A stretch of DNA of 64,000 nucleotides. Origin: Clostridiales bacterium. GTDB lineage: Bacteria; Bacillota; Clostridia; Lachnospirales; Lachnospiraceae. Positions 8,418-16,431 of this stretch are shown here, one piece after another. Positions within the stretch are counted from its first letter, which is position 1. Each line of letters starts with the position of its first letter. The stretch spans positions 107,612-171,611 of the forward strand of contig JAHAJA010000007.1 of the NCBI GenBank assembly GCA_018372435.1, given 5' to 3'. The notes under the pieces were generated by a model. That model was not told the DNA's origin and searched no databases. It was given only the letters and a program-made list of their open reading frames with translations. The position numbers and the translations under genes were made by a program.

Positions 8418-9767
8418 CTATTTATTCCAGACCTTTTTTTCATAGAAATCCTGTACTTTTTGGAACGCTTGTTGTGAATCACTGTTACCAAGGAATATAT
8501 CTATCATCGCATTATCAAAGACATCACCTGCTTCAACGCTTGCTAATGATTCGTTGTAAAATCCGAAAGTACCAGTTGTATTTTTCAAAATTTCTTGAAT
8601 GTAAGATAATTGTTTTGGTGCCTTTGAATAATCAATTTCAACACTAGTTACTGGAATTTTACCAGCTACTTCTGCTGTGTATTTTTGAGCAGTATCATCA
8701 GTAAACATTTTCATTAATGCAATAGCTGCTTCTTGATTTTTTGTTGTAGAACTCATTATTAAATTATCTGTTTTAACGATCATACGGTTAGGATCTGCTC
8801 CACCTTCAATTTCTGGGAATCTGAATACTCCACATTTATCTTCGAAGTCTGGATTATTACCATTGATTTGAGCGATAACCCAAGAACCTTGAACTAACAT
8901 AGCTCCTTCCCCATTGTAGAAGTTAGCCACTGCTTGATCATTCGAATCCCCTGCTGCAGTTTTTGGGAAGTACTCTGATAATTCTTTTAATTTGTTACCC
9001 GCATTAATAAATGACTCACTTGTCCAATCTAAAGTTCCTGCATTAACACCTAATAAGTTATCTGGACCACCTGCTCTATCACATAAATAACCAGCTATCA
9101 TAGACAAGCACCATGGAGTACCTGCTGATACAGCGATTGGGTCATATCCTGCAGCTTTAATCTTTTTACACACTTCGATTAATTCAGTAAACGTCGATGG
9201 TACTTCAACCCCAACTTTTTCAAAGATTTCAGTATTGTAGAATACACAAGCTGCTGCGAAATTTGTTGGGACAGCCATTATTTTTCCATCATAGGTTAAT
9301 CTCTCAAAAATTCCATCAGTAAATGTACCATACCATTCACTCTCTTGATTTTTTAGAATATCGGTTAAATCTGCTGCAACACCTGCTTCAACGTATTGTG
9401 TTAGGTTTGGTCCTGGATTACAGATGAAAACATCTGGTGTTTGTTTAGCAGCTACAAGTGCATTTAATTTTGTATCGTATTCCTCTAAGTTAGTTGTAAT
9501 AGCTTTTACGTGATATTTTCCTTCGTATTCTTGATTGAATCTGTCAATAATTTCTTTATATCCTTTTGTAACCAAGTCTTCCGTTGCTTCTAAGTCATCC
9601 CAGAACATCCAAGTGATTTCTTGCACCTTACCATCATCTTTAGCTTCATTACCACTATTAACGGAACTACTATCAGTGGTATCTTTCTTATCTGAATTAC
9701 CACACCCAACTAATAATCCAGCTACAAGACACCCCATTAATAATAATGATACTAATCTTCTCTTCAT
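8418..9767 (-). CDS. Sugar-binding lipoprotein, family 1 extracellular solute-binding protein
   Basis: 449 residues. The lipobox VAGLLVGC marks the modified cysteine near residue 22, followed by a Ser/Asp/Lys-rich linker and a family 1 binding fold (ITWMFWDDLE, LNALVAAKQTPDVFICNPGPNL, YDPIAVSAGTPW). It captures a carbohydrate outside the membrane for the two permeases downstream. AAGGAGG precedes the ATG. An inverted repeat ACAATAT/ATATTGT at 9800-9827 lies in the promoter area and may bind the divergent AraC protein. The ligand is unknown. Confidence 0.92.
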   Translation of the reverse strand: MKRRLVSLLLMGCLVAGLLVGCGNSDKKDTTDSSSVNSGNEAKDDGKVQEITWMFWDDLEATEDLVTKGYKEIIDRFNQEYEGKYHVKAITTNLEEYDTKLNALVAAKQTPDVFICNPGPNLTQYVEAGVAADLTDILKNQESEWYGTFTDGIFERLTYDGKIMAVPTNFAAACVFYNTEIFEKVGVEVPSTFTELIEVCKKIKAAGYDPIAVSAGTPWCLSMIAGYLCDRAGGPDNLLGVNAGTLDWTSESFINAGNKLKELSEYFPKTAAGDSNDQAVANFYNGEGAMLVQGSWVIAQINGNNPDFEDKCGVFRFPEIEGGADPNRMIVKTDNLIMSSTTKNQEAAIALMKMFTDDTAQKYTAEVAGKIPVTSVEIDYSKAPKQLSYIQEILKNTTGTFGFYNESLASVEAGDVFDNAMIDIFLGNSDSQQAFQKVQDFYEKKVWNK

Positions 9768-9799
9768 AACATGTCCTCCTTCATATTAAATCCAGCTAC

Positions 9800-9827
9800 A
9801 CAATATGTTCAACTTGATTTATATTGT
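9800..9827 (-). promoter_or_regulatory. Inverted repeat in the sugar operon promoter region
   Basis: ACAATAT (9800-9806) and ATATTGT (9821-9827) flank a 14-nt spacer 33-60 bp upstream of the binding-protein start, inside the 339-bp divergent gap 9768-10106. It is a candidate AraC-protein or catabolite operator. The rest of the gap is AT-rich with no other clear signal except the promoter at 10025-10053. Confidence 0.35.
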
Positions 9828-10024
9828 ATGATTATATATTAGCAGATGAATTCACCTATTTCCTCATAATAGTTGTCTTATAACACCTAATTATTGCTAT
9901 TTTAAATCAATACCCCAAAATAAGAATTTGTACAACACATACAATTATATCCTAAATATTATCTTTTTTTTATATATCAAGTCTAACTCCCTCATGAAGT
10001 ATCATACATTTACTATCGAATTTG

Positions 10025-10053
10025 TTGAAAATTAGTGAATTGAGTTATATAAT
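10025..10053 (+). promoter_or_regulatory. Sigma-A-type promoter for the AraC regulator
   Basis: TTGAAA (10025-10030), 17 bp, TATAAT (10048-10053); the start codon of the AraC gene follows 53 bp later. Confidence 0.65.
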
Positions 10054-10106
10054 ATAAATTAAGAACTGACAATTATTGCAATTACATACCAAGGAAGGAT
10101 GCTCTT

Positions 10107-10964
10107 ATGATTAAATATTTAAAGGGAATACACGAAACAGTAGATTATAAAGAAAACACAAATATATGTTTATACATGAACGAAAAAGCAGAGAACTATC
10201 CCGCTCATTGGCACACAGCATTGGAAATTATAATGCCTTTAGAAAACCAGTACACCATTATTCACAACCAAGACATTCATACCATCGAAACTGATGAAAT
10301 AGTAATTATTTTACCAGGCGTAATTCACACATTGAAAGCACCCGATACAGGTAAGAGAATTATTTTCCAAGCAGAACTATCCGTATTAAATTCCATCAAG
10401 GAATTTAAATCTATAATATCCTTCCTACCGCCTGTTTTTAAGATAAGTAAAGATTCTTTTCCGTCTATACACCCAAAACTACATCAGTCCTTACTAGTAA
10501 TTGAAGAAGAGTATAGCAAAGACAATACCTTATCAGAAGCAATAATTTATGCTCGTCTTATTGAGATGTTTGTTCTTATCGGCCGTAACTATTCTGTAAA
10601 TTGGGACAAAGAAGAAAGTGGTAGTTTAAAACAAAGAGAATATACTGAGAAATTTTTATCCATTTGTTACTATATTGATAATCATTGTGCAGAGGAATTA
10701 ACACTCGATGAGATTTCTGTATTAGCAGGCTTCAGTAAATTTCATTTCACACGATTATTCAAGCAATTTACTAATGTCTCATTTTACAAATATGTAAATC
10801 AAAAGCGGATTGCTCTTGCAGAAAGTTTTTTGATTGATCCAGAACTTACCATAACAGAAGTAGCACTACGATCCGGATTCTCAAGTCCATCAGCATTTGT
10901 CAGAATGTTTAAGCTTATTAAAACTTGTACACCCACACAATTCAGACAAATGTACACATCATAA
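10107..10964 (+). CDS. AraC family transcriptional regulator with cupin sensor domain
   Basis: 285 residues. The N-terminal ~150 residues form an AraC-type cupin (YPAHWHTALEIIMPLE, then ETDEIVIILPGVIHTL), a sugar-sensing module. Residues about 185-285 hold two helix-turn-helix motifs (LDEISVLAGFSKFHFTRLFKQF and ITEVALRSGFSSPSAFVRMFK). It is divergent from the sugar ABC operon and most likely activates it in response to the transported sugar. AAGGAAGG precedes the ATG, and a -35/-10 pair lies at 10025-10053. A terminator follows directly. Confidence 0.9.
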   Translation: MIKYLKGIHETVDYKENTNICLYMNEKAENYPAHWHTALEIIMPLENQYTIIHNQDIHTIETDEIVIILPGVIHTLKAPDTGKRIIFQAELSVLNSIKEFKSIISFLPPVFKISKDSFPSIHPKLHQSLLVIEEEYSKDNTLSEAIIYARLIEMFVLIGRNYSVNWDKEESGSLKQREYTEKFLSICYYIDNHCAEELTLDEISVLAGFSKFHFTRLFKQFTNVSFYKYVNQKRIALAESFLIDPELTITEVALRSGFSSPSAFVRMFKLIKTCTPTQFRQMYTS

Positions 10965-10971
10965 CATAAAA

Positions 10972-11012
10972 AAAGGTAGAGCCTTTTTATTAGGTCTCTA
11001 CCTTTAGTATAT
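10972..11012 (+). terminator. Terminator after the AraC gene
   Basis: AAAGGTAGAG (10972-10981) pairs with CTCTACCTTT (10996-11005), followed by a T-rich stretch. The A run on the left suggests activity on the minus strand also. Confidence 0.8.
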
Positions 11013-11064
11013 TTTTTACTTTTCTTACTATATCAAACTTTCTTTGACTTGATAATATTGAATT

Positions 11065-11400
11065 CTACCACTTACCGTTAGCCATATGTCCTGCAAGTTC
11101 TGCTTTACATCTTTGTTTGATAACCCAAGCTTCATTTTTAGCTTTTTCGAATGCAGAAACACATTTTGGATCAAGATTTTCTTCTATCCCCTCTTTTGAA
11201 AGCTCAGCAATTCTATCTGCTAATACAATGATTTCAGCGTGGATGTTGTTAGTTCTATCAGATGCATAGATTTTTTTTGCATCTTCTTCACTAAGTTCAA
11301 CAAACTTTTCTTTGCCTAAACCACATTTTGGACAAACCTCTGGTGCTTCAATCCCTTCAGCGATATAGCCACAAATAGAACATTTAAATATTTTTGCCAT
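11065..11400 (-). CDS. Rubredoxin-like protein with C-terminal helical domain
   Basis: About 111 residues. ATG 11400 is chosen because GGAGG precedes it; an upstream in-frame ATG at 11430 has no such site. Residues 5-27 hold a rubredoxin-type Fe(Cys)4 knuckle pair, CSICGY and CPKCG, preceded by MAKIFK. The rest is helical (HAEIIVLADRIAELS and FEKAKNEAWVIKQRCKAEL), like the short rubrerythrin-related proteins of anaerobes. It probably moves electrons in oxidative-stress defence. It is first downstream of the azoreductase and pirin genes in the same direction. Confidence 0.8.
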   Translation of the reverse strand: MAKIFKCSICGYIAEGIEAPEVCPKCGLGKEKFVELSEEDAKKIYASDRTNNIHAEIIVLADRIAELSKEGIEENLDPKCVSAFEKAKNEAWVIKQRCKAELAGHMANGKW

Positions 11401-11472
11401 AATTTTTTCCTCCGTATTATATAGTATCATTGTCTATCATTACAATACGTTATGCACGTATAGTAACCTAAC

Positions 11473-12069
11473 TTAAAACTTTTCTAATAATAATTTTGCT
11501 CGTTCATTTGCTTCGTCAACTTTCCCTTGAACATCTGCTCCTATAACGTCAACATTATCTATAGCAATTGTTTCCATGTCTGTAATACCAAAGAATCCAA
11601 AGATAGTCTTCAAATATCTATCGCCCATTTCATATGGAGAGTCAGCATATTCACCACCTCTAGCCACAATATTAACTGCCTTTTTATTAGTTAAAAGACC
11701 AACTGGACCTTCTGCAGTATATTTGAAGGCTATTCCTGTAACGCTTACATAATCGATATAAGCCTTTAAAATTGCAGGAATACTTAAATTCCACATTGGA
11801 GCAGCAACGATATATTTGTCTGCCTCTGCAAATTGATATGCGTATTTTAAGATTGGATTCTTCTTACTTTCTTCATCTTTAGGTCCGAAGATTTTTCCTA
11901 AATCCTCTGGTCTTAAGAAATCTATATTTTCCTTATATAAATCCAATTCAATTACTTCATCTCCTGGATTCTTTTTCTTATATTCTTCCACAAAGGCATC
12001 TGAAACCTTGAATGTTCTTGATTCTCCATCATTTTTAATATTTGCTTTAATATATAATACTTTACTCAT
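11473..12069 (-). CDS. azoR: FMN-dependent NADH:azo/quinone oxidoreductase (AzoR/AcpD family)
   Basis: 198 residues with a flavodoxin-like fold: KVLYIKANIKNDGESRTFKVSDAF is the FMN phosphate-binding strand-loop, APMWNLSIPAILKAYIDYV is the P-x-W-N-x-x-x-P motif typical of AzoR, and NIVARGGEY follows. It reduces quinones and azo compounds by two electrons in the cytoplasm. CGGAGG precedes the ATG. It lies 42 bp downstream of the pirin gene and close to a MarR regulator with a duplicated operator, a context like quinone-responsive MhqR/YodB regulons. Confidence 0.88.
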   Translation of the reverse strand: MSKVLYIKANIKNDGESRTFKVSDAFVEEYKKKNPGDEVIELDLYKENIDFLRPEDLGKIFGPKDEESKKNPILKYAYQFAEADKYIVAAPMWNLSIPAILKAYIDYVSVTGIAFKYTAEGPVGLLTNKKAVNIVARGGEYADSPYEMGDRYLKTIFGFFGITDMETIAIDNVDVIGADVQGKVDEANERAKLLLEKF

Positions 12070-12111
12070 CTTTTTTCCTCCGATTATTTCGTGTAATTTA
12101 TTTATTTTAAA

Positions 12112-12993
12112 CTAAAAGTCTTGTGTTCCAAATTTATTATTCTCAAAATCTTCATACGCTTGATATATTTCATCTGTTGTGTTCATAACAAACGGTCCAT
12201 AAGAAGCAATTGGTTCATCAATTGGTTCTCCACTTAATACCACAAATAGATTTTCTTCCCCTACTGACTCAACTAAAATCTCGCCAGGTATATTATCAAA
12301 TAGAATAAAATCTTTTTCTTTCACTACTGTATCTTTATTTAATTTAACTTCACCTTTTAATACAAGCATTCCTGTATTAAAGTTACTAGGTTCGTTTAGA
12401 ATAACTTTTCCACCATTACTTAAGTTTACATTATAGATATTCATCTTAGTAAACGTACTAGCTGGGCCTTGTACTCCCTTTACTTCTCCTGCAATAATAC
12501 TAATTTCTCCTTGATTATCATCAAGTTTTATCTTTCCCATATCTTCTTTTAATAAGGTTTGATATTTGGGTTCTGACATCTTCTTATCCTTTGGTAGATT
12601 AACCCAAAGTTGTATCATATGAAGCGTTCCACCATTTTTACTAAATTCTTTTTCATGGTACTCTTTATGCAAGATTCCCGAAGCGGCTGTCATCCATTGG
12701 ACATCGCCAGGTCCGATAATTCCATGATTACCTTTATTATCATGATGTTCTACTTTGCCTTCATATGCAATCGTTACCGTCTCGAAACCGCGATGTGGAT
12801 GTGCTCCAACTCCACGTGCATTAGCCGATGGTTCGTAATAATGTGGTTCGTGATAGTCTAATAAAAACATTGGAGATAGGCGTCTCATATCACTTAATCC
12901 TGCCGGTAGATATTGAGATACCCTAAATCCATCTCCGACCATATGAGGCTCTGGTCCTCTAAATATATTTTCAATAGTTCTGAAATGTTCCAT
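12112..12993 (-). CDS. Pirin family protein
   Basis: 293 residues with a bicupin fold. The N-terminal cupin carries the pirin metal-binding pattern GVGAHPHRGFETVTIAYEGKVEHHD and later GPGDVQWMTAASGILHKEYHE, giving His residues and a Glu for iron. The C-terminal cupin ends in FVMNTTDEIYQAYEDF, typical of pirins. Many pirins are quercetin 2,3-dioxygenases; the substrate here is unproven. AAAGGAGG precedes the ATG. An operator at 13025-13044 nearly identical to the one before the MarR gene lies upstream, so it is probably repressed by that regulator. Confidence 0.9.
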   Translation of the reverse strand: MEHFRTIENIFRGPEPHMVGDGFRVSQYLPAGLSDMRRLSPMFLLDYHEPHYYEPSANARGVGAHPHRGFETVTIAYEGKVEHHDNKGNHGIIGPGDVQWMTAASGILHKEYHEKEFSKNGGTLHMIQLWVNLPKDKKMSEPKYQTLLKEDMGKIKLDDNQGEISIIAGEVKGVQGPASTFTKMNIYNVNLSNGGKVILNEPSNFNTGMLVLKGEVKLNKDTVVKEKDFILFDNIPGEILVESVGEENLFVVLSGEPIDEPIASYGPFVMNTTDEIYQAYEDFENNKFGTQDF

Positions 12994-13024
12994 TATAATC
13001 CTCCTTTCAATGCATATTTCAAAT

Positions 13025-13044
13025 TTATTACTAATTAGTGATAT
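13025..13044 (-). promoter_or_regulatory. MarR-type operator upstream of the pirin gene
   Basis: The 20-bp site matches the perfect palindrome at 13535-13554 at 18 of 20 positions, with the core ACTAATTAGT intact (13030-13039). It is 32 bp upstream of the pirin start codon. Confidence 0.75.
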
Positions 13045-13081
13045 TTGTCTAAATTTTTATACTTAATGAGTCTTAAACTTT

Positions 13082-13525
13082 TTATAGAGCTTTAAACTTT
13101 TTAAGTATAGTTTTTAGAATTAATTTTTCTTCATCACTTAAAACTTTAAAAATATCTCTGATATTACTAACGTGCTTAGGCAAAATTCCTTCTATACATT
13201 GACTTCCTTTGTCCGTTATTGATATTATGCAGGACCGTTTATCTCTTGGATCCACCTTCCTGTGTATAAACCCTTCCTTTTCCAGATTTTTCACTACCAC
13301 TGTTATATTGCCAGATGTCGTTAATATTTTCTCTATCAACTCATTAATCTTTAAATCACCTTTGCTATATAGCGCTTCTAAAACTCCAAATTGTGTTGGT
13401 GTAAGTCCACTATCTTTGATTGTCTGATACTCTTTCTTATGAATAGCGTGTTCCGCTTTTGTGAAGACAACCAAAGTAGATAAATCTAGTTCACTTTCTT
13501 TCATCAGATTTTTTAATGTTTTCAT
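13082..13525 (-). CDS. MarR family transcriptional regulator
   Basis: 147 residues with the MarR winged helix: LTPTQFGVLEALYSKGDLKINELIEKILTTSGNITVVVKNLEKEGFIHR, the wing VDPRDKRSCIISITDKG, and flanking dimer helices. It is probably a repressor of the pirin-azoreductase genes. The ATG at 13525 lacks a strong ribosome site, and the palindrome at 13535-13554 begins only 10 bp upstream, so binding would block its own transcription or initiation. There is one pair of identical operators, at this gene and at pirin. Confidence 0.88.
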   Translation of the reverse strand: MKTLKNLMKESELDLSTLVVFTKAEHAIHKKEYQTIKDSGLTPTQFGVLEALYSKGDLKINELIEKILTTSGNITVVVKNLEKEGFIHRKVDPRDKRSCIISITDKGSQCIEGILPKHVSNIRDIFKVLSDEEKLILKTILKKFKAL

Positions 13526-13534
13526 GAACTAAAT

Positions 13535-13554
13535 ATATCACTAATTAGTGATAT
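13535..13554 (-). promoter_or_regulatory. Perfect 20-bp palindromic MarR operator (autoregulatory)
   Basis: ATATCACTAATTAGTGATAT is fully self-complementary and lies immediately upstream of the MarR start codon. The same core recurs at 13030-13039. Confidence 0.8.
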
Positions 13555-13596
13555 TGTCAACTTGATTTTCAGACTATTTTTAACCAATTAATTATA

Positions 13597-14271
13597 TTAC
13601 TGATTATTAATAAGCATAAGCAGAAATACAATACTCAATACAATACAAGAGAGTATAACCGCTTTAACTCCAAGAATAATGGATACGATTGCTCCTATTG
13701 CTGCACCTATAATAAAAACAATAATAATCCCTAAATATTGAAGACTTCTATGTAATTCGCTTTTATCTTTATTAGACAAATAGTTATAAAAATATTCTGT
13801 AGCACTTCGTAGATTTCCCGTACACATCGTTGTTGCCATTGCATTCCCATTAAATTTACGGAAACTTTGCACCTGTAGGGAGCATACGAATGATACTAAA
13901 ACGTTGGCTATCATATCATACCAACTTCCATTCGGTATGAATGTTATCCCTAAGAGTACGAGCAATTCAACTACTATGATAATCTGTCTCCAATGAATTC
14001 TTACACTGTTTTTGTATCTTTTTCTAACGCTCTCTGCAATTAAAATTCCCAGTACGAATGCTATAATTGGAATTAGATATTTCAAACTTCCAAGTAAGTT
14101 TCCCTCTGCGATCCTAATCCCCAACAAAACGAGGTTTCCTGTTTGTGCATTCGCAAATACGCCACCCCTGCAAATATACGTATATGCATCAAGAAATCCA
14201 CCAACACAGGCAAGCATCATTCCTATTATTATTTTTTCTGACATTTGTTTATTTTTGTTCCTTGTATTCAT
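13597..14271 (-). CDS. YoaK/DUF1275 family membrane protein
   Basis: About 224 residues. ATG 14271 has AAGGAAG upstream and is preferred over ATG 14298. Six or so hydrophobic spans are visible, starting with IIIGMMLACVGGFLDAYTYI and including GGVFANAQTGNLVLLGI, the DUF1275 signature, and SFRKFNGNAMATTMCTGNLRSATEYF. The family resembles transporters but has no established substrate. It is not obviously co-transcribed with its neighbours, the MarR gene downstream and LysR upstream. Confidence 0.8.
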   Translation of the reverse strand: MNTRNKNKQMSEKIIIGMMLACVGGFLDAYTYICRGGVFANAQTGNLVLLGIRIAEGNLLGSLKYLIPIIAFVLGILIAESVRKRYKNSVRIHWRQIIIVVELLVLLGITFIPNGSWYDMIANVLVSFVCSLQVQSFRKFNGNAMATTMCTGNLRSATEYFYNYLSNKDKSELHRSLQYLGIIIVFIIGAAIGAIVSIILGVKAVILSCIVLSIVFLLMLINNQ

Positions 14272-14344
14272 TGTATTCGCTTCTTTCCTTACTTTCATTT
14301 TCTTTCGTTTAAACTTACTTCCCCACCAAACTGGCTTAAGAATT

Positions 14345-15238
14345 TTACAATTGCTTATCTAGATGAATGGCATAAGCTTTAAACTCATCCGCTTTAGTCG
14401 GAAGGTCAACTTTCTTATTCCAACCCATATAGATATTCTTATATCCAATATCATCTTTGATTTTAAGTATTGATATCTTGTTTGTATTAATCATAGGGGT
14501 ATTAAGCACGATTGCAATACCCGCACCCGCTGCAACCAATCCCGAAAGCATACTTTCCTCGCTGGGTTCTACTGATATCTTAGGTGTATAGCCAAGTAGC
14601 TCAGCATAGGATACTTTTTGGTTTGGATTTTTACCGTTATACGCAATAAAATATTCCTCTTGTAGATCTTTTAAGTAAACCTCTTCCTTTTTTGCTAAAT
14701 AATGATTTTTTGAAACTATTAAAACATACTCTTCCTTCTTAACTAAAACCGATTCTATTTCAGGATATTTATCAATACCTTCTTTTGTATCGAAGAAAGC
14801 CATATGAATCCTTTCATATCGTAGATCTTTAAAAAGCTCTTCTGTATCCCGAATATTAAAATTGAATTTGGTATGACCATGTTGGTTCAAGAATTCACTG
14901 ATCAGAAAAGGAATAAAGGTTATTCCGATACAGTTGGTAGCTGCTACTGAAATGACCTGGTCATTCCCATACTTCATTTCTTCAATTTTTTTAATACCCC
15001 GATCAATATCATCAAGGGCTGATTCGGCATATTTTAAAAACACTTCACCATATTTCGTTATCTTGATATTCCTTCCATCTCTTTCAAATAATTGAACATC
15101 TAATTCTTCTTCCAGTTTTGATATTGCCTTGCTCAATGCTGGTTGACTAATTGATAATTGATTAGACGCAGATGTAATCTTTTTCGTTTCTGCTATTACT
15201 TTAAAGTACTCTAATTGTTGCAAATTCATATTTTTCAC
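14345..15238 (-). CDS. LysR family transcriptional regulator
   Basis: 297 residues. The N-terminal winged helix LQQLEYFKVIAETKKITSASNQLSISQPALSKAISKLEEELDVQLFERDGRNIKIT is diagnostic, followed by the periplasmic-binding-like effector domain (VISVAATNCIGITFIP onwards). ATG 15238 and ATG 15229 are both possible starts. It is divergent from the ferredoxin-nitroreductase gene at 15545 across a 305-bp gap containing a long inverted repeat, so control of that gene is likely. The effector is unknown. Confidence 0.9.
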   Translation of the reverse strand: MKNMNLQQLEYFKVIAETKKITSASNQLSISQPALSKAISKLEEELDVQLFERDGRNIKITKYGEVFLKYAESALDDIDRGIKKIEEMKYGNDQVISVAATNCIGITFIPFLISEFLNQHGHTKFNFNIRDTEELFKDLRYERIHMAFFDTKEGIDKYPEIESVLVKKEEYVLIVSKNHYLAKKEEVYLKDLQEEYFIAYNGKNPNQKVSYAELLGYTPKISVEPSEESMLSGLVAAGAGIAIVLNTPMINTNKISILKIKDDIGYKNIYMGWNKKVDLPTKADEFKAYAIHLDKQL

Positions 15239-15447
15239 TATCCCGTCCAGAGCATACTAAGGAAACTCTTAACTTTTCGTTATATATTCATAATTTTTTT
15301 TAAATAGACTTAAGAATATCAATAATGGTATAATCACTTAGTTCCAAAAAAATATAACTTAGTATCATTACTGAATTATAATTTTTATGCATACTATTGT
15401 CAAATTATTTCATAGAAAATAATAAGAAAGTAACTTTTACTAACTTA

Positions 15448-15499
15448 AGTCAAAAGGTCATAAACATTGTTGAATGTGAATACTATAAACCTTTTGACT
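15448..15499 (+). promoter_or_regulatory. Inverted repeat upstream of the ferredoxin-nitroreductase gene
   Basis: AGTCAAAAGG (15448-15457) and CCTTTTGACT (15490-15499) flank 32 nt, 46 bp before the start codon. In the 305-bp divergent gap 15239-15544 this is the clearest signal, possibly the LysR-protein site or a leader hairpin. No consensus promoter could be fixed. Confidence 0.45.
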
Positions 15500-15544
15500 C
15501 CCTATAGCTATATACCTAACAAATCATAAAAAGGAGAGATTTAC

Positions 15545-16366
15545 ATGTTTTCAGTAGACAAAGAAAAATGTATCGCTTGCGAACAATGTATCAAAGACTG
15601 CCCTACACACATAATTTCGCTAAAAGAAGGTAGAGCAGAAATCTATGGGGATAACTGTTTAAAATGTGGTCACTGTGTAGCCGTATGTCCAGTAGAAGCC
15701 GTATCAACCGATGAATATAATATGAATGAGGTAAAACCTTATAACAAGGATACTTTTTCCATTGATTCTGACACTCTATTAAATTTCATTAAGTTTAGAA
15801 GAAGTATTCGTAGATTTAAGAATAAAGATATCGAACAAGAAAATATCCAAAAGATTATTGAAGCAGGTCGATATACGCAAACCGGAACTAACAGCCAAGA
15901 TGTATCTTATGTAGTTGTAAGAGAAAAATTAAATGAACTAAAAAACCTTACTTATAAAAGCCTAAAGCAAAAAGGCGAGTATATACTAGCAAATTCAACT
16001 CCCGAAACAGATTACTTAAAGGGCTATGCAAGCATGTGGGTGAATATGTACAATAAGTATCAAGAAGACCCTGCAAAGAACGATAACTTGTTCTTCAATG
16101 CTCCACTTGCAATTTTTGTTACCTCTCCATCACCACTTAATGGGGGCTTATCTTCGTCCAATATGGAACTTATGACTGACGCTCTAGGCCTTGGAACTTT
16201 CTTTAGTGGCTTCACTATTGCTGCCGCAAAAGATAATAAAGAGATCTTAGATTTACTTGGTGTAAAGGATGGGAATCAATTAATATCCTGTCTAGTAATT
16301 GGCTATCCTGATGTGAGATATCAAAGAACAGTTCCCCGTAAAGAAGCTAACATAAATTGGATTTAA
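15545..16366 (+). CDS. Nitroreductase family protein with N-terminal 2[4Fe-4S] ferredoxin domain
   Basis: 273 residues. Residues 1-55 carry two cluster motifs, CIACEQCIKDCP and CLKCGHCVAVCP. From about residue 75 a nitroreductase flavin domain begins with FIKFRRSIRRFKNKDIEQENIQKIIEAGRYTQTGTNSQDV and ends with VIGYPDVRYQRTVPRK. The fusion lets reduced ferredoxin-like clusters feed FMN for reduction of an unknown oxidised compound, as is common in clostridia. AAAAGGAGAG precedes the ATG. The divergent LysR gene is its probable regulator. Confidence 0.9.
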   Translation: MFSVDKEKCIACEQCIKDCPTHIISLKEGRAEIYGDNCLKCGHCVAVCPVEAVSTDEYNMNEVKPYNKDTFSIDSDTLLNFIKFRRSIRRFKNKDIEQENIQKIIEAGRYTQTGTNSQDVSYVVVREKLNELKNLTYKSLKQKGEYILANSTPETDYLKGYASMWVNMYNKYQEDPAKNDNLFFNAPLAIFVTSPSPLNGGLSSSNMELMTDALGLGTFFSGFTIAAAKDNKEILDLLGVKDGNQLISCLVIGYPDVRYQRTVPRKEANINWI

Positions 16367-16380
16367 TACTAACATAAAAT

Positions 16381-16413
16381 CAGGGAAGAATTTTTCAAAT
16401 AAATTCTTCCCTG
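16381..16413. terminator. Bidirectional terminator
   Basis: CAGGGAAGAATT pairs with AATTCTTCCCTG (12 bp, 9-nt loop) between convergent genes, with TTTTATG on the minus side. Confidence 0.8.
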
Positions 16414-16431
16414 ACTCTATATTATTCTAAA

